This document shows, piece by piece, positions 1 through 8,197 of a stretch of 54,749 nt of DNA. Source of the DNA: Microbacterium rhizomatis (GTDB lineage: Bacteria > Actinomycetota > Actinomycetes > Actinomycetales > Microbacteriaceae); contig NZ_VYSA01000008.1 in assembly GCF_008710745.1 (NCBI RefSeq), forward strand, positions 1 to 54,749. The letters run 5' to 3'. Position 1 is the first letter of the stretch; each line of letters begins with the position of its first letter. A program made the translations under genes and the position numbers. Under the pieces are notes generated by a model that was not told the DNA's origin, did no database searches, and was given only the letters and a program-made list of their open reading frames with translations.

Positions 1-659
1 ACGGGTCAAGCACGGTGCCCACCGCGAAATCCGACGGTTCCGTTCAGATCACCACCGTGATCGAAAACGCCGACGCTCCCACAGCATATGAATACAGCAT
101 CGGTGGGGCAGACGGGGCAGCACTCCGACTGTTCGAAGACGGCAGCGTGGCGATCGAAGGCACGGACGGCGCCTATCTGGGCGGTGTGGTGGCCCCGTGG
201 GCGTATGACGCCGCGGGGACACCAGTGAAGACCTGGTACGAGGTGAAAGGCTCCTCGCTGGTGCAAGTGGTCGCTCACGACGCGGGAAGCTACGCCTACC
301 CGATCGTCGCCGACCCGTGGTTGGGGATCAACCTGTTCTCCTGGATCACCGTCGACTCCTACAACAGCCAGCCTCGCGTCAACCTGCAGCCCAGTCCCTG
401 GGGTGCCGCACAGTGGGCCTCCATCGGTGGTCAGGTGGTGATGAACACGGCCGGGTGGGACGAAGCCTGGAACTGGAACAGCACCGTACGCTCCGGTCTC
501 AGCAAAGACAGCCAGCGTCAGCAGTTCGAGTGCCACTCGCTCGGATCGCCGTTCGCAGGAACGTGGAACCTCGAAAAGTTCCGCCCGAACCGGACGGTGC
601 ACTGGAGCCACGGCGTCGCCGTCCACCACTGCAACTGGACAACCCCTAACCAGTACTAG
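1..659 (+). CDS. DUF2599 domain secreted protein, 3' end only
   Basis: The reading frame is open from the window edge, so the N-terminus (probably a signal peptide) is missing. The C-terminal ~110 residues fit DUF2599: a GWDEAWN segment, then QQFECH and a closing WNLEKFRP motif. The preceding part (PWAYDAAGTPVKTWYEV, then YPIVADPW) is the beta-rich stretch that often precedes this domain in exported actinobacterial proteins. Function is unknown in the family. A GTG at 15 is in frame but lies inside the domain lead-in, so it is not taken as the start. The stop is followed by a tandem 15-bp duplication (accagtactaggaac, 650-679) and a terminator hairpin. Confidence 0.8.
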   Translation, partial: GSSTVPTAKSDGSVQITTVIENADAPTAYEYSIGGADGAALRLFEDGSVAIEGTDGAYLGGVVAPWAYDAAGTPVKTWYEVKGSSLVQVVAHDAGSYAYPIVADPWLGINLFSWITVDSYNSQPRVNLQPSPWGAAQWASIGGQVVMNTAGWDEAWNWNSTVRSGLSKDSQRQQFECHSLGSPFAGTWNLEKFRPNRTVHWSHGVAVHHCNWTTPNQY

Positions 660-680
660 GAACACCAGTACTAGGAACGC

Positions 681-713
681 TGCCCGGTCGGGAGCATTCA
701 GCCCGACCGGGCA
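681..713 (+). terminator. Hairpin terminator after the DUF2599 gene
   Basis: A perfect 12-bp inverted repeat (TGCCCGGTCGGG at 681-692, CCCGACCGGGCA at 702-713) with a 9-nt loop, directly downstream of the DUF2599 stop. The T tract is weak, as is common in high-GC actinobacteria. Confidence 0.75.
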
Positions 714-729
714 GGCCCTCTATTGCTAT

Positions 730-765
730 ATGCCATGCGTGGGAATATAACTGAATGCATGGCAT
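730..765. promoter_or_regulatory. Palindromic candidate PadR operator over the start codon
   Basis: ATGCCATGC (730-738) and GCATGGCAT (757-765) form a perfect 9-bp inverted repeat with an 18-bp spacer. The right arm contains the ATG of the PadR gene at 759. PadR repressors usually bind inverted repeats in their own promoters, so autoregulation is the natural reading. Binding is inferred. Confidence 0.5.
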
Positions 766-1109
766 CACTGACTTCACCCGCATTCTGGATCCTCACGAGC
801 CTGGCGGGTGGGCGACGGCACGGGTACGAAATCATGCGCGAAACTGCTACCGAGTCGGGCGGGCAGGTGGACCTCAAAGCGACCACCCTCTACGCAGCTC
901 TAGATCGTTTGGAGCGCGAAGGGCTGGTGACCCCCGATGGGGACGAGGTCGTGAATGGTCGGGCTCGCCGCTACTTCCGGATCACCGACGAGGGGTCTGT
1001 CCGGTTGCGGGGGGAGGTCGAGCTAATCGAACGATCCGCGCGGGCGGCACGTGCCCGCCTCGCGACAGGGCAGGCGGCGTCCGTGACGCCGCGGATTGCG
1101 ATGGTGTGA
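759..1109 (+). CDS. PadR family transcriptional regulator
   Basis: About 116 residues. Winged-helix features: SPAFWILTSLAGGRRHGYEIM (read as two pieces, SPAFWILTSLAGG and RRHGYEIM), then TTLYAALDRLEREGLV as the recognition region and an RRYFRITDEG wing. The ATG at 759 is preferred over the upstream in-frame ATG at 723 because it begins directly at the conserved MASLTSPAFW. The downstream membrane gene starts inside its stop codon, which is the usual PadR-plus-membrane-target arrangement. It probably represses the operon through the palindrome spanning its start codon. Confidence 0.85.
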   Translation: MASLTSPAFWILTSLAGGRRHGYEIMRETATESGGQVDLKATTLYAALDRLEREGLVTPDGDEVVNGRARRYFRITDEGSVRLRGEVELIERSARAARARLATGQAASVTPRIAMV

Positions 1110-2491
1110 GCATGGTGAACCAGGACCCTTTTCGGCGACTGCTGCGCTGGTACCCGCGAGCATGGCGGGAGCGCAACGGTGACGTCCTCCTCGGTGTCAT
1201 GCTCGACGCCGCCGAGCAGACTGGCCGCAACACCCCCACGCTGTCTGAGCGATGGTCGGTGATCACGCATGGGCTCGGCACCCGACTGGACCGACGCGTC
1301 GCGTTCGCCGCAACGATCCTCGCCCTCGTAACCGCGGCCGCCACCGGGCTTCTCACCGCCTGGGGCACAGGTTTCCCCGCTACCGCGACGGGCGCCTGGT
1401 TGTTCCCGGCACTGGCAGTCTTCGTCGGCCCCGTCTTCGTCGTGGCCGCCGTGTCAGCACTCGCCCGTGATCGCGGGTTCCTGACCGAGCCCCGTGCCGT
1501 CATCACGATCATCCTCGCCACTCTGGCTCTGGCCGTCGCGACGCTCGCGCAGATCTCCTGGGCTCTCGGCTTTGACGCCGCGGACCAGGGTGTGAGGGCC
1601 ACCGGGCTTGCGGCAGCATGGTCGTGGCTGTTCGTTGGGGCATGGGCGGTCGGCGCTGCCGCGATCGCGTTCGTCGTCGACGCGCTGCTGCGACGCACCC
1701 GCGTGCGCGCTGTCGTGATCGTCATTCTCGCGGTGGTCGCGGGGATTCTGCTGGCGCCAGCGGTGGGCCTGAGCCTGATTTCTCCCTACACCGTCGCGAT
1801 CGCCGCCAGCGTGCTCGCCGTTGCGGTCGTCAGGGGGAGACGTCCCGTCGTCCCCGCGCCTCAGCCAGCGGTCGTCACGGCCGTGGAGGCGAAGGTGGTC
1901 CCTGCCCGAACTCGCGTTGCCGCGCGTCTCCTCGCCGTCATGGCCACGGCCGCGAGCGGGTTCGGGGCGGTCTATGCCGTCACGGGCTCCGCCTGGGGTC
2001 CGGCGCGCGATGCGACTGAGGCAATGGTTCAAGGCATCATCGTCTCCCTGACCGCTGCGATCCCGCTGATCGCCGCGATCGGCATCATTGCTGCCGCGCG
2101 CAGCCGGGCAACTCCGGCGCAGACGTGGGGGCCGTTGATGCTGGCCGTGCTCGCGGTCGCGGCCGTCGCGGTCGCCTACCGGGGTGCGCCGGCCTGGGAG
2201 AACATGGCCGGCGGATTCGCTGTCGGCTCGGTACTCGGGGGAGCGGCGATCGCCTGGTGGACCGCACTCCGGTTGCCGGGCATCGCGAAGACTCGCGTGA
2301 CGGTCGCGGTGCTGATCGGTGTCGTCTACGCAGCGTTCCTCGGGATACTTATCGCGCCGATGCTGGCCTTCATCCTTCCCCTGCTCGCTGCCGCATTCGC
2401 GATCTGGACACCGGGCCGGCCACCACGCCTACGCCCCTCACACACCGTCGCCTCGCCCGCGTCGAGCGGCCCGTTGCCCCGGCTGAGCTGA
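1106..2491 (+). CDS. Multi-pass membrane protein paired with PadR
   Basis: 461 residues. A short cytosolic head (RRLLRWYPRAWRERNGDVLL) resembles the N-terminal region of membrane proteins encoded beside PadR regulators, and is followed by many Ala/Val/Leu-rich hydrophobic segments to near the C-terminus. The GTG at 1106 overlaps the regulator's stop (GTGA), so translational coupling is likely; an ATG at 1112 is an alternative start. No catalytic motif is recognised. Role is unknown, perhaps envelope stress or transport. Confidence 0.75.
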   Translation: MSMVNQDPFRRLLRWYPRAWRERNGDVLLGVMLDAAEQTGRNTPTLSERWSVITHGLGTRLDRRVAFAATILALVTAAATGLLTAWGTGFPATATGAWLFPALAVFVGPVFVVAAVSALARDRGFLTEPRAVITIILATLALAVATLAQISWALGFDAADQGVRATGLAAAWSWLFVGAWAVGAAAIAFVVDALLRRTRVRAVVIVILAVVAGILLAPAVGLSLISPYTVAIAASVLAVAVVRGRRPVVPAPQPAVVTAVEAKVVPARTRVAARLLAVMATAASGFGAVYAVTGSAWGPARDATEAMVQGIIVSLTAAIPLIAAIGIIAAARSRATPAQTWGPLMLAVLAVAAVAVAYRGAPAWENMAGGFAVGSVLGGAAIAWWTALRLPGIAKTRVTVAVLIGVVYAAFLGILIAPMLAFILPLLAAAFAIWTPGRPPRLRPSHTVASPASSGPLPRLS

Positions 2492-2925
2492 TGACGCAGC
2501 TGCCTCATTTCGCTCGAGCACACCGGCTCCTCGCCGCGGCTACAGCTCTCGTTCTCGCCGGCACCCTCCTGGCCGGATGTGCGCTGCTGGACCGTCATTC
2601 GCAGCTCACGATCGCAATGCTGATGAACGACGAGGGATACACCACTGACGTGACCACCAATCCCGTCGACATCACCGAGACCGTCTGCACGGAGGAACTC
2701 GATTGCGTGGAGGCGTACAGCACCGACGAAGCGAACTATTACCGGTTCGGCAGCCGCGAGGCCGCTGCGGATTACGTCGCCTCCATCGATGACGGATTCG
2801 CCGTGCACTACATCGCCATGGACTTCACCGGAAAGGACAGCGCCTCACCCGCCGCGCAACGTTCAGCGATGGAACGACTCGCGGGGACGTGGCAGGACTA
2901 CGACGGCACCTTCCCGGACCGATGA
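2491..2925 (+). CDS. Small lipoprotein, function unknown
   Basis: 144 residues. It has a classical lipoprotein signal: basic N-region, hydrophobic core (LLAAATALVLAG) and lipobox LLAGC with Cys30. The exported part carries two nearby cysteines (ETVCTEELDCVEAY) and resembles small substrate-monitor lipoproteins, but no family is recognised. The ATG overlaps the preceding stop by one base (ctgATGA), so it belongs to the PadR operon. Confidence 0.75.
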   Translation: MTQLPHFARAHRLLAAATALVLAGTLLAGCALLDRHSQLTIAMLMNDEGYTTDVTTNPVDITETVCTEELDCVEAYSTDEANYYRFGSREAAADYVASIDDGFAVHYIAMDFTGKDSASPAAQRSAMERLAGTWQDYDGTFPDR

Positions 2926-3172
2926 TGGCTCTCTCCGCAACCCCTGTCGACCCTCGCTACGCCACCGGCATCGACGAGCACCCCCTCTACCGCGTCGACT
3001 TCTGGACGGCGACTCGTCGAGCGATGAGTGGCGCATCGAAGGTGCCGTAGACCTCCATGAAGTTCTTGACTGGGCCACTGCGCGTGCGGAAGGCCGCTCG
3101 ATCGTGATCTACGTCGAGATAGTGAGCGAACGCGGCAGGCTAGCCCGCATTCTCGGGAAAGAGCCGATCTGA
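2922..3172 (+). pseudogene. Frameshifted small protein gene
   Basis: From ATG 2922/2925 the frame reads PRYATGIDEHPLYRVDFW and then stops early after KVP. A different frame continues the same protein-like text (SSDEWRIEGAVDLHEVLDWA, then GRSIVIYVEI) to a stop at 3172. One base appears to be lost near 3005-3012. The joined product (~80 residues) resembles small conserved actinobacterial proteins with a DEW...DVHEVLAWA pattern (from memory). Either a genuine pseudogene or a sequencing indel. It starts inside the stop of the lipoprotein gene. Confidence 0.6.
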
Positions 3173-3290
3173 TGCGAGGAACGGACACTGGGGCATCGTT
3201 CTTCGAGCCCAATCGTGCACCCTGCCAACAACGGAATCGACGAGTGATGTTCCTCGGAGAATACGAGGCGCACAGGAGAGAGGGCGGACA

Positions 3291-3698
3291 ATGCGACTGC
3301 ACGAGCTAGAGAGCGCGCTGAGCGCTATCGGTCCCTTCTACCGAATGGTCCTCGACGCCGATTCCACCTACAGCTGGGGGCCGGTACTCGATGAGGGTCC
3401 GGTCGCGGTGTGCTCCTTCCAAGAGGGCATCCAAGACGGTCAGGACCTCGAAGTGCGGGTGTCCACCTACCCGAGCGGCCACACGATACCGGCTGTGGGG
3501 CGACGCACCAATCGATGGGCGAAGGTCTACATCGACGGAAGGTTTGTCCGCGACGCGGAATTCGTTCAGACCGGTGGGGAGTGGATTGCCGTCGTAGTCG
3601 ACGCGCAGAACCGAGCGGTGCGCATCCAGGGACACGGAGCGTCCCCAACCGAGTTGCGACTCGCCCTAACGATCGGCGATCACTTCCCAACCACTTAG
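3291..3698 (+). CDS. Hypothetical protein
   Basis: 135 residues, no signal peptide, no membrane segment. It looks like a small alpha/beta cytoplasmic protein (RLHELESALSAIG start; a Trp-rich middle RTNRWAKVYIDGRFV). No family recognised. A strong purine-rich ribosome site (aggagagagggcgg) lies just upstream of ATG 3291. Function unknown. Confidence 0.65.
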   Translation: MRLHELESALSAIGPFYRMVLDADSTYSWGPVLDEGPVAVCSFQEGIQDGQDLEVRVSTYPSGHTIPAVGRRTNRWAKVYIDGRFVRDAEFVQTGGEWIAVVVDAQNRAVRIQGHGASPTELRLALTIGDHFPTT

Positions 3699-3708
3699 CT
3701 GCAATGGC

Positions 3709-3747
3709 CTGCGCTTCGACCCGCCAGAAGGACGGGCCGAAGCGCAG
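3709..3747. terminator. Convergent-gene hairpin
   Basis: Inverted repeat CTGCGCTTCG (3709-3718) / CGAAGCGCAG (3738-3747) between the plus-strand hypothetical gene and the minus-strand pseudogene. It probably ends transcription from both sides. Confidence 0.65.
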
Positions 3748-3753
3748 ATGCGG

Positions 3754-4401
3754 TCACCAGCCGCAGTCGATGTTGCCCTGATCGAACGTGTCGTACACCG
3801 TGGGTGTGGTGTATTCCTGGCCGTTCTTGGCCATCACACCCAGACTGATGGCGCGGAATGACGTTTGATTGTGGTTGGGGCACGTCCACGAGAGCTGCTG
3901 AGATTGTGAACTTCCACCGCCGTAGTTGTAGGTCCTCACCCCCGTTACCTCGTTGGGTGTACCAAAGGCGCCGTGATAGGCGGTGACCGCATCTGGTGAG
4001 TGAGGAATTGGTACGGACCACTGACACACGAGGTCAGCGTGTCGTTCGTGATCTTCTGGCCGTTGCGGAGGATGAGAACGTACAGGCCGCAGCCACTCGG
4101 ATACGCGCGCTGCGCCGCGCCCTCGCTCCCCGAGCTCTGGTAATCGCCCGCTTGTGCAGTGATAATCTCCGACCCGTCCGCCGTGGACTGTTCCATCCAA
4201 GCCCGAACGCTTGCCTGCTGCGCCGGGTCGTCGATGGTAGCTAGGGTCGCATCGATCGCCGCCTCGTTGCTGTCGGCGACAGACACATCATCGGCGGGCG
4301 GCGAGGCCACCGCCGCGTTAGCGGCCGTGCCCCCGCCGAGCGTGAGTATTGCGGCCATTTGTGGCCGCCGACAGGGTTGCGCTCCATCGTTTGGGGCTCA
4401 A
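3754..4401 (-). pseudogene. Decayed secreted protein, paralogue of the gene at 7317-7970
   Basis: The 5' part duplicates the intact secreted-protein gene at 7317-7970. Three lesions are visible: the start codon is TTG (4401) where the intact copy has ATG, one extra T near 4358 shifts the frame inside the signal peptide, and a second shift lies near 3985-3990. Joined by eye, the product has an exported signal ending near AANAA, a segment YPSGCGLYVLILRNGQKI, and a C-terminal half with SWTCPNHNQTSF and a final NIDCGW. The C-terminal half is unlike the intact paralogue, so only the export signal region is shared. Confidence 0.75.
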
Positions 4402-4504
4402 TTCGTTCTCCTCACTCGTTGTACCAAGAGTCCAGGGCGGGCTCACCATGTAGATGTCCGCTCGGTTGCAAACGGTTCATTCAAGGCATCGCCGGAAACG
4501 ATCG
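4281..4504. repeat. Direct repeat copy 1 (~224 bp)
   Basis: Nearly identical to 7851-8073: the signal-peptide coding region, the 5' leader and about 80 further bases ending in CGCCGGAAACGATCG. The copies differ by single substitutions and one inserted T. Copy 1 supplies the last codons of the HAAS-domain gene at 4481, showing the repeat edge runs into that gene. Confidence 0.85.
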
Positions 4505-5461
4505 GTTTCGGGATGTCGCTTTGCTGCGGCGGAAGGCGAGGACAGCGTCGGTTGCGGTGAGTGCGGCGAGTGCGGCTAGGAGGATTCTTGCTGTGGTGTC
4601 CGTTGCTGGTGAGTCGAACACGGGCCCGGCGAGGCACCACCACAACAGGAGACCGGCCCCTGCCAGGGATAGCAGACTGCGGGCTCGCAGCGTGGGCACG
4701 GTCCATCGTCCGGTGATGAGCACGATCACGTACAGGACGAGGTCCGCCGCCCATAGGGGAAGGATCCAAGGCGCCCGCCACTGCAGGAAGTCGGGGTCGA
4801 GTGTGAGGGCTGTGATTGCGGGTTCGGGAAGCCAGGGTGCCCACGAGGCGAGCCAGGGCAGGCCGATGACGACGGTGGCGCCAAGCACCCCGGCCGCGAT
4901 TGCGACGACTGTGCCTGGGCGACTGACCAGGTCGCGGTCGATCGTCCGGGGCGGGGTCGGCGTCCAGGCCTTCGGCCTGGATTCGCGGCGGTGTTCGACC
5001 AGTGCTCCGATGAGCGCGTAGGTGGTCACTACGCCTGGCCACCACAGGGCACCGATGCCGGGGCCGAGCCACCACACGGTGAGGCGACCCCACCAGGTGT
5101 CGGCGCCGTAGTCCCAGCCAGTGACCGGGATGACGCCCAGCATGATGGCCGGCAGGGTGATCGCCCAGATCAGCGCGACGCCGCCGAGCGCGATCCAGGT
5201 GAAGCGCGGGGCGTCTGAGGGGCGGATGATGGTGAACCCGGCGGGCCGGTAGCGGTCGGCCACGTCCCGCGGTGCACCGAAAGTTGTCAGTAGTTGCATG
5301 GCGAGCGAGGAGTCGGCGGGGCGACCGGCCTCCGCTGCCCGACCGGCGAGTTCGTCGTCGAGCAGCGAGCGCAGCTCGAGAGCGACGTCGGTGCGCTGGC
5401 GTCTGGGCAGGTGCCGCACGACGTCGGCGACATAGCTGTCGATGATGGCGGTGGGGTCCAC
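4481..5461 (-). CDS. HAAS signalling domain membrane protein
   Basis: 326 residues. The N-terminal ~80 residues (SYVADVVRHLPRRQRTDVAL, then LLTTFGAPRDVADRYRPAGF) fit the HAAS/DUF1700-type domain that is typically encoded next to PadR regulators. This is followed by several hydrophobic segments (ALGGVALIWAITLPAIMLGV and others). It begins one base after the PadR stop, so the pair is one operon. The C-terminal SRNRSFPAMP is encoded by the repeated CGGAAACGATCG element, so the native C-terminus may have been replaced. It probably acts as the membrane target of the PadR regulator. Confidence 0.8.
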   Translation of the reverse strand: MDPTAIIDSYVADVVRHLPRRQRTDVALELRSLLDDELAGRAAEAGRPADSSLAMQLLTTFGAPRDVADRYRPAGFTIIRPSDAPRFTWIALGGVALIWAITLPAIMLGVIPVTGWDYGADTWWGRLTVWWLGPGIGALWWPGVVTTYALIGALVEHRRESRPKAWTPTPPRTIDRDLVSRPGTVVAIAAGVLGATVVIGLPWLASWAPWLPEPAITALTLDPDFLQWRAPWILPLWAADLVLYVIVLITGRWTVPTLRARSLLSLAGAGLLLWWCLAGPVFDSPATDTTARILLAALAALTATDAVLAFRRSKATSRNRSFPAMP

Positions 5462-5462
5462 G

Positions 5463-5804
5463 TCAGTCCTCCTCGGTTAGGAGCCGGTTCATCACCGACG
5501 CCAGCGACCCCCATGCGGAAGTCAGATCTGTGTACACACCCGTGCCGAGCGCGCTGAGTTCGTAGTACCGGCGTGGAGGCCCGTCGTCCGCCTGCCACTG
5601 CGAAGCGAGCAGTCCCTGGCCCTCCAGCCGGCGCAGCAGCGGGTAGAGCGTGCCTTCCTCGATGGGCATCCCTCGTTGGGCGAGGGCTTGCCGTAGCGAG
5701 TATCCGTATTGCGGTGTGCGCAGCTGGGAAAGCACGGCCAGTACGAGGACACCCTTGCGGAGGTCCTGCTCCAGCCGACCGAGCTGTGTCGGACTATCTA
5801 CCAT
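5463..5804 (-). CDS. PadR family transcriptional regulator
   Basis: 113 residues from ATG 5804. It shows the PadR winged helix: LEQDLRKGVLVLAVLSQL, GYSLRQALAQRG, EEGTLYPLLRRLEGQGLL, and wing PPRRYYELSALG. The start is chosen because the DNA-binding domain begins immediately after it; upstream in-frame codons lack family similarity. Two CACAGTA direct repeats (5811-5817, 5828-5834; 17 bp apart) just upstream are candidate operator half-sites. It is coupled to the HAAS membrane gene. Confidence 0.88.
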   Translation of the reverse strand: MVDSPTQLGRLEQDLRKGVLVLAVLSQLRTPQYGYSLRQALAQRGMPIEEGTLYPLLRRLEGQGLLASQWQADDGPPRRYYELSALGTGVYTDLTSAWGSLASVMNRLLTEED

Positions 5805-6045
5805 GAGCAACACAGTACATAGTCGTGCACAGTAGTTCAAATGACCGCTTCGAGATTGCTGCGCAAGCATGGTCGCGCGGGGGCGGTCGGGGCATGATCT
5901 ACGCCGAGTTCGCGGACGACGCGAGTTCGGGCCTGCGCGATTGTTCGGACTAGGAGCCGGATTCCCGAGCGAGGTTTAGCCCGCTCGAGAAATGAAGAGT
6001 GCGGCGTCAGCCGGCGACACTGCTAAGGCAATGCGGTCGGATCGC

Positions 6046-6085
6046 ACAGGTGGCGACGAAGCGATCCCGCGCCGTCGCCACCTGT
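6046..6085 (-). terminator. Strong hairpin terminator
   Basis: A perfect 12-bp inverted repeat, ACAGGTGGCGAC (6046-6057) and GTCGCCACCTGT (6074-6085), immediately after the stop of the small membrane gene at 6091. Confidence 0.75.
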
Positions 6086-6090
6086 TCCTT

Positions 6091-6348
6091 CTAGCGAGGA
6101 TGCGTACTCGGCCGCTGCGGTGAACCGCTTCCGCTGGCCGCTTTTCGGTAGCGGCTGTCGGTGATCAGCATCACGGTCACCCACACCAGGATCGAAAAGA
6201 CCGAAGCGGGACAAGCCCACGACGGATTGCCAGAGTTGCTGATGAAGATCACGTTCAGCACGATGAGCCACGCCACGGACCCGAGGAAAGGGCGAGATGG
6301 ATAGGAGAAAACAGAATCGACATTCGTCGTTTCAGAGAGTGACGACAC
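6091..6348 (-). CDS. Small membrane protein, hypothetical
   Basis: 85 residues with two predicted membrane helices by eye (FLGSVAWLIVLNVIFI and ASVFSILVWVTVMLI) and a basic C-terminus. No family recognised. The strong terminator right after its stop supports it being expressed. About 285 bases between this gene and the PadR gene (5805-6090) hold only the PadR promoter region and this terminator. Confidence 0.5.
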   Translation of the reverse strand: MSSLSETTNVDSVFSYPSRPFLGSVAWLIVLNVIFISNSGNPSWACPASVFSILVWVTVMLITDSRYRKAASGSGSPQRPSTHPR

Positions 6349-6615
6349 TCGGTGGCGGTCATCTGCATGTCCCTCCCGCGTATGTGCCGAACCAGGGGAC
6401 CCACCCGCCGGGTCTCACAATGAATGTAGAGGTGGCGAACACTTCAAGACACCGCTTCGGGCTGGAGTTTTGAGCGACCCCCGCGGTGCAACGGCAGAGC
6501 CCGCGGCGATGCACACCCCTTGTAGTTCCGGTCGCCCCCCACGTTGTGTGGTCGCCGACGGGCTGATCGCGACCAGCTTGCGCTCTGCCGGCGTGTTCCC
6601 CGACACACAGTCCGG

Positions 6616-7185
6616 CTACACACCGTCCAGAGCCGCGGTGAGCGCCGCATCTGAACCGAACGTGTCGGGCGAGACCACGAGAAGGGTTTCTCTTGATGCT
6701 GCCCAGCGCCCTTCAACGGGAACCACGTATATGGATGCGAGCCCTCGTGCGGCAGCGGCCTCGGCGCGGAGGATGAGCGCGGTCTGACGATCGCTGAGGT
6801 TGCCTCTCTGCGAGATCTCTGCCTGCCAGCTTCGATACTCCTCACCCCACGCGCCCTCCGGCCCTGCGGCGGTGAACCATTCAGCCGGTTGCTGATCGGG
6901 AATGTCGACGCCCTGAACGGATGGGCGCGTGTAAAGCAGTTCGTTGCACTCCCACGCCTGCTGCCAGGCCTCCAGCCACATCTGCTCGCGGGAGTCTTGT
7001 CGAGGAAGTACGCTCCCCGGACTCTCGATGGTGCGTGCCAGATCCTCTGGCGCGAGGCTGAGGTCCCAGATCTTCCGCAGGTACAGAAGCCGATGCGGAA
7101 CGTCGTCACCCCAGACCAGCATCGGTCCCGTTCCTGCAATCTCTGGTGTCGTCGCCACCCTGTTGGATTGCCCTAGAAATTCCAT
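6616..7185 (-). CDS. Hypothetical soluble protein
   Basis: 189 residues, Trp- and Glu-rich (MWLEAWQQAWECNELLY, WGEEYRSWQAEI), no signal or membrane segment. ATG 7185 is preceded by a good ribosome site (aaggagat in the minus strand). No family recognised. The 267 bases between this gene and the small membrane gene (6349-6615) show no supportable feature. Confidence 0.6.
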   Translation of the reverse strand: MEFLGQSNRVATTPEIAGTGPMLVWGDDVPHRLLYLRKIWDLSLAPEDLARTIESPGSVLPRQDSREQMWLEAWQQAWECNELLYTRPSVQGVDIPDQQPAEWFTAAGPEGAWGEEYRSWQAEISQRGNLSDRQTALILRAEAAAARGLASIYVVPVEGRWAASRETLLVVSPDTFGSDAALTAALDGV

Positions 7186-7274
7186 TGCGCGATCTCCTTC
7201 GTCGGTAGTCCACGGGACCTAGTTCACCAGCGTCAAGCCCGTCCCAATGGTCACTTGCCTGCCGTGCGGTGCGA

Positions 7275-7304
7275 GGGGAGCCGGCCTCGTGCGGCCGACT
7301 CCCC
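7275..7304 (-). terminator. Hairpin terminator after the secreted protein gene
   Basis: GGGGAGCCGGCC (7275-7286) pairs with GGCCGACTCCCC (7293-7304) with one mismatch and a 6-nt loop, just past the stop at 7317. Confidence 0.65.
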
Positions 7305-7316
7305 ACACCTCGTGGG

Positions 7317-7970
7317 TCAGAAGCCGTCTGACGGCAGGCCAGCGCCGCAGACTGTGCCGGTGGTCAGGATGACCGCACCGCCGGCGATCGCCGTCCCGCC
7401 TGTCGAGCTCGCGTAGAGCACACTTCCTGCACCCGTCCACGTTGCCGGCGACGGCCCCGACGGCCAGCTGAGAGTCGTCGCACCGTAGCCCGTCCAGAAG
7501 GTCACGTCCCAGTAGATCCGGTTCGACACTGGTCCCGTCACGGTGTAACCCGTCACCGCGCTCACGAGACGGCCACTCGCGCTTGCGTCCACGAAGGACG
7601 AGCCACAGGGGCCGTACACGGTGCCTCGAGCAGCCGTCGAGCCATCGCCAGGCTGTGGCGTCATGATCCCTGTCTCAGCGTTCTCTGCTTTGGCTTCCTC
7701 GGTGACCGCGACAGATTCCCACGACCCGTCGTCGTAGGTGACGATCTCATAGCCGTTCGCTTGAGCAACATCCTCGTCGTACCCCGTCACGTACATCGTC
7801 GTTTCGACGCGCGTGTGAGTCTGCCCACTATCGATCTCCGCCACGGAAACAGACACATCATCGGCGGGCGGCGAGACGACCGCCGCGTTAGCAGCCGTCC
7901 CCTCGCCGAGCGTGAGTATTGCGGCCATTGTGGCCGCCGACAGGGTTGCGCTCCATCGTTTGGGGCTCAT
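7317..7970 (-). CDS. Secreted protein of unknown function
   Basis: 217 residues. The signal peptide (SPKRWSATLSAATMAAILTL ... AANAA) begins at ATG 7970, preceded by aggagaacga. The mature part is Thr/Gly-rich with two cysteines in the C-terminal half (VYGPCGSS and GTVCGAGL), compatible with one disulphide, and a Trp-rich repeat-like stretch (YWDVTFWTGYG). It could be a surface or antagonistic protein. The gene's 5' part is duplicated at the pseudogene at 3754-4401. Confidence 0.7.
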   Translation of the reverse strand: MSPKRWSATLSAATMAAILTLGEGTAANAAVVSPPADDVSVSVAEIDSGQTHTRVETTMYVTGYDEDVAQANGYEIVTYDDGSWESVAVTEEAKAENAETGIMTPQPGDGSTAARGTVYGPCGSSFVDASASGRLVSAVTGYTVTGPVSNRIYWDVTFWTGYGATTLSWPSGPSPATWTGAGSVLYASSTGGTAIAGGAVILTTGTVCGAGLPSDGF

Positions 7971-8073
7971 TTCGTTCTCCTCACTCGTCGTACCAAGAGT
8001 CCAGGGCGGGCTCATCATGTAGATGTCCGCTCGTTCGCAAACGGTTCATTCAGTGCATCGCCGGAAACGATCG
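7851..8073. repeat. Direct repeat copy 2 (~223 bp)
   Basis: Partner of 4281-4504. It covers the signal-peptide region and leader of the intact secreted-protein gene and extends ~100 bp upstream of its start. Its end CGCCGGAAACGATCG also occurs near 15627. Confidence 0.85.
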
Positions 8074-8197
8074 TTATCGGGAAGGGTGATCAGGGGTGCT
8101 TTGCGGGGCGCCAGAAACGGGTGCCGTCTCGATATCCGTTTCGGGACGATCGGTTTTGGTGCAGGGTTTGACCGCTTGCAGTTCCGGGTGGGCGCCG

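Noticed and set aside
3172..3309. A 45-codon ORF starting in the stop of the frameshifted gene (TGATG)
   Set aside because: The composition looks random, it overlaps the well-supported start at 3291, and there is no family resemblance.
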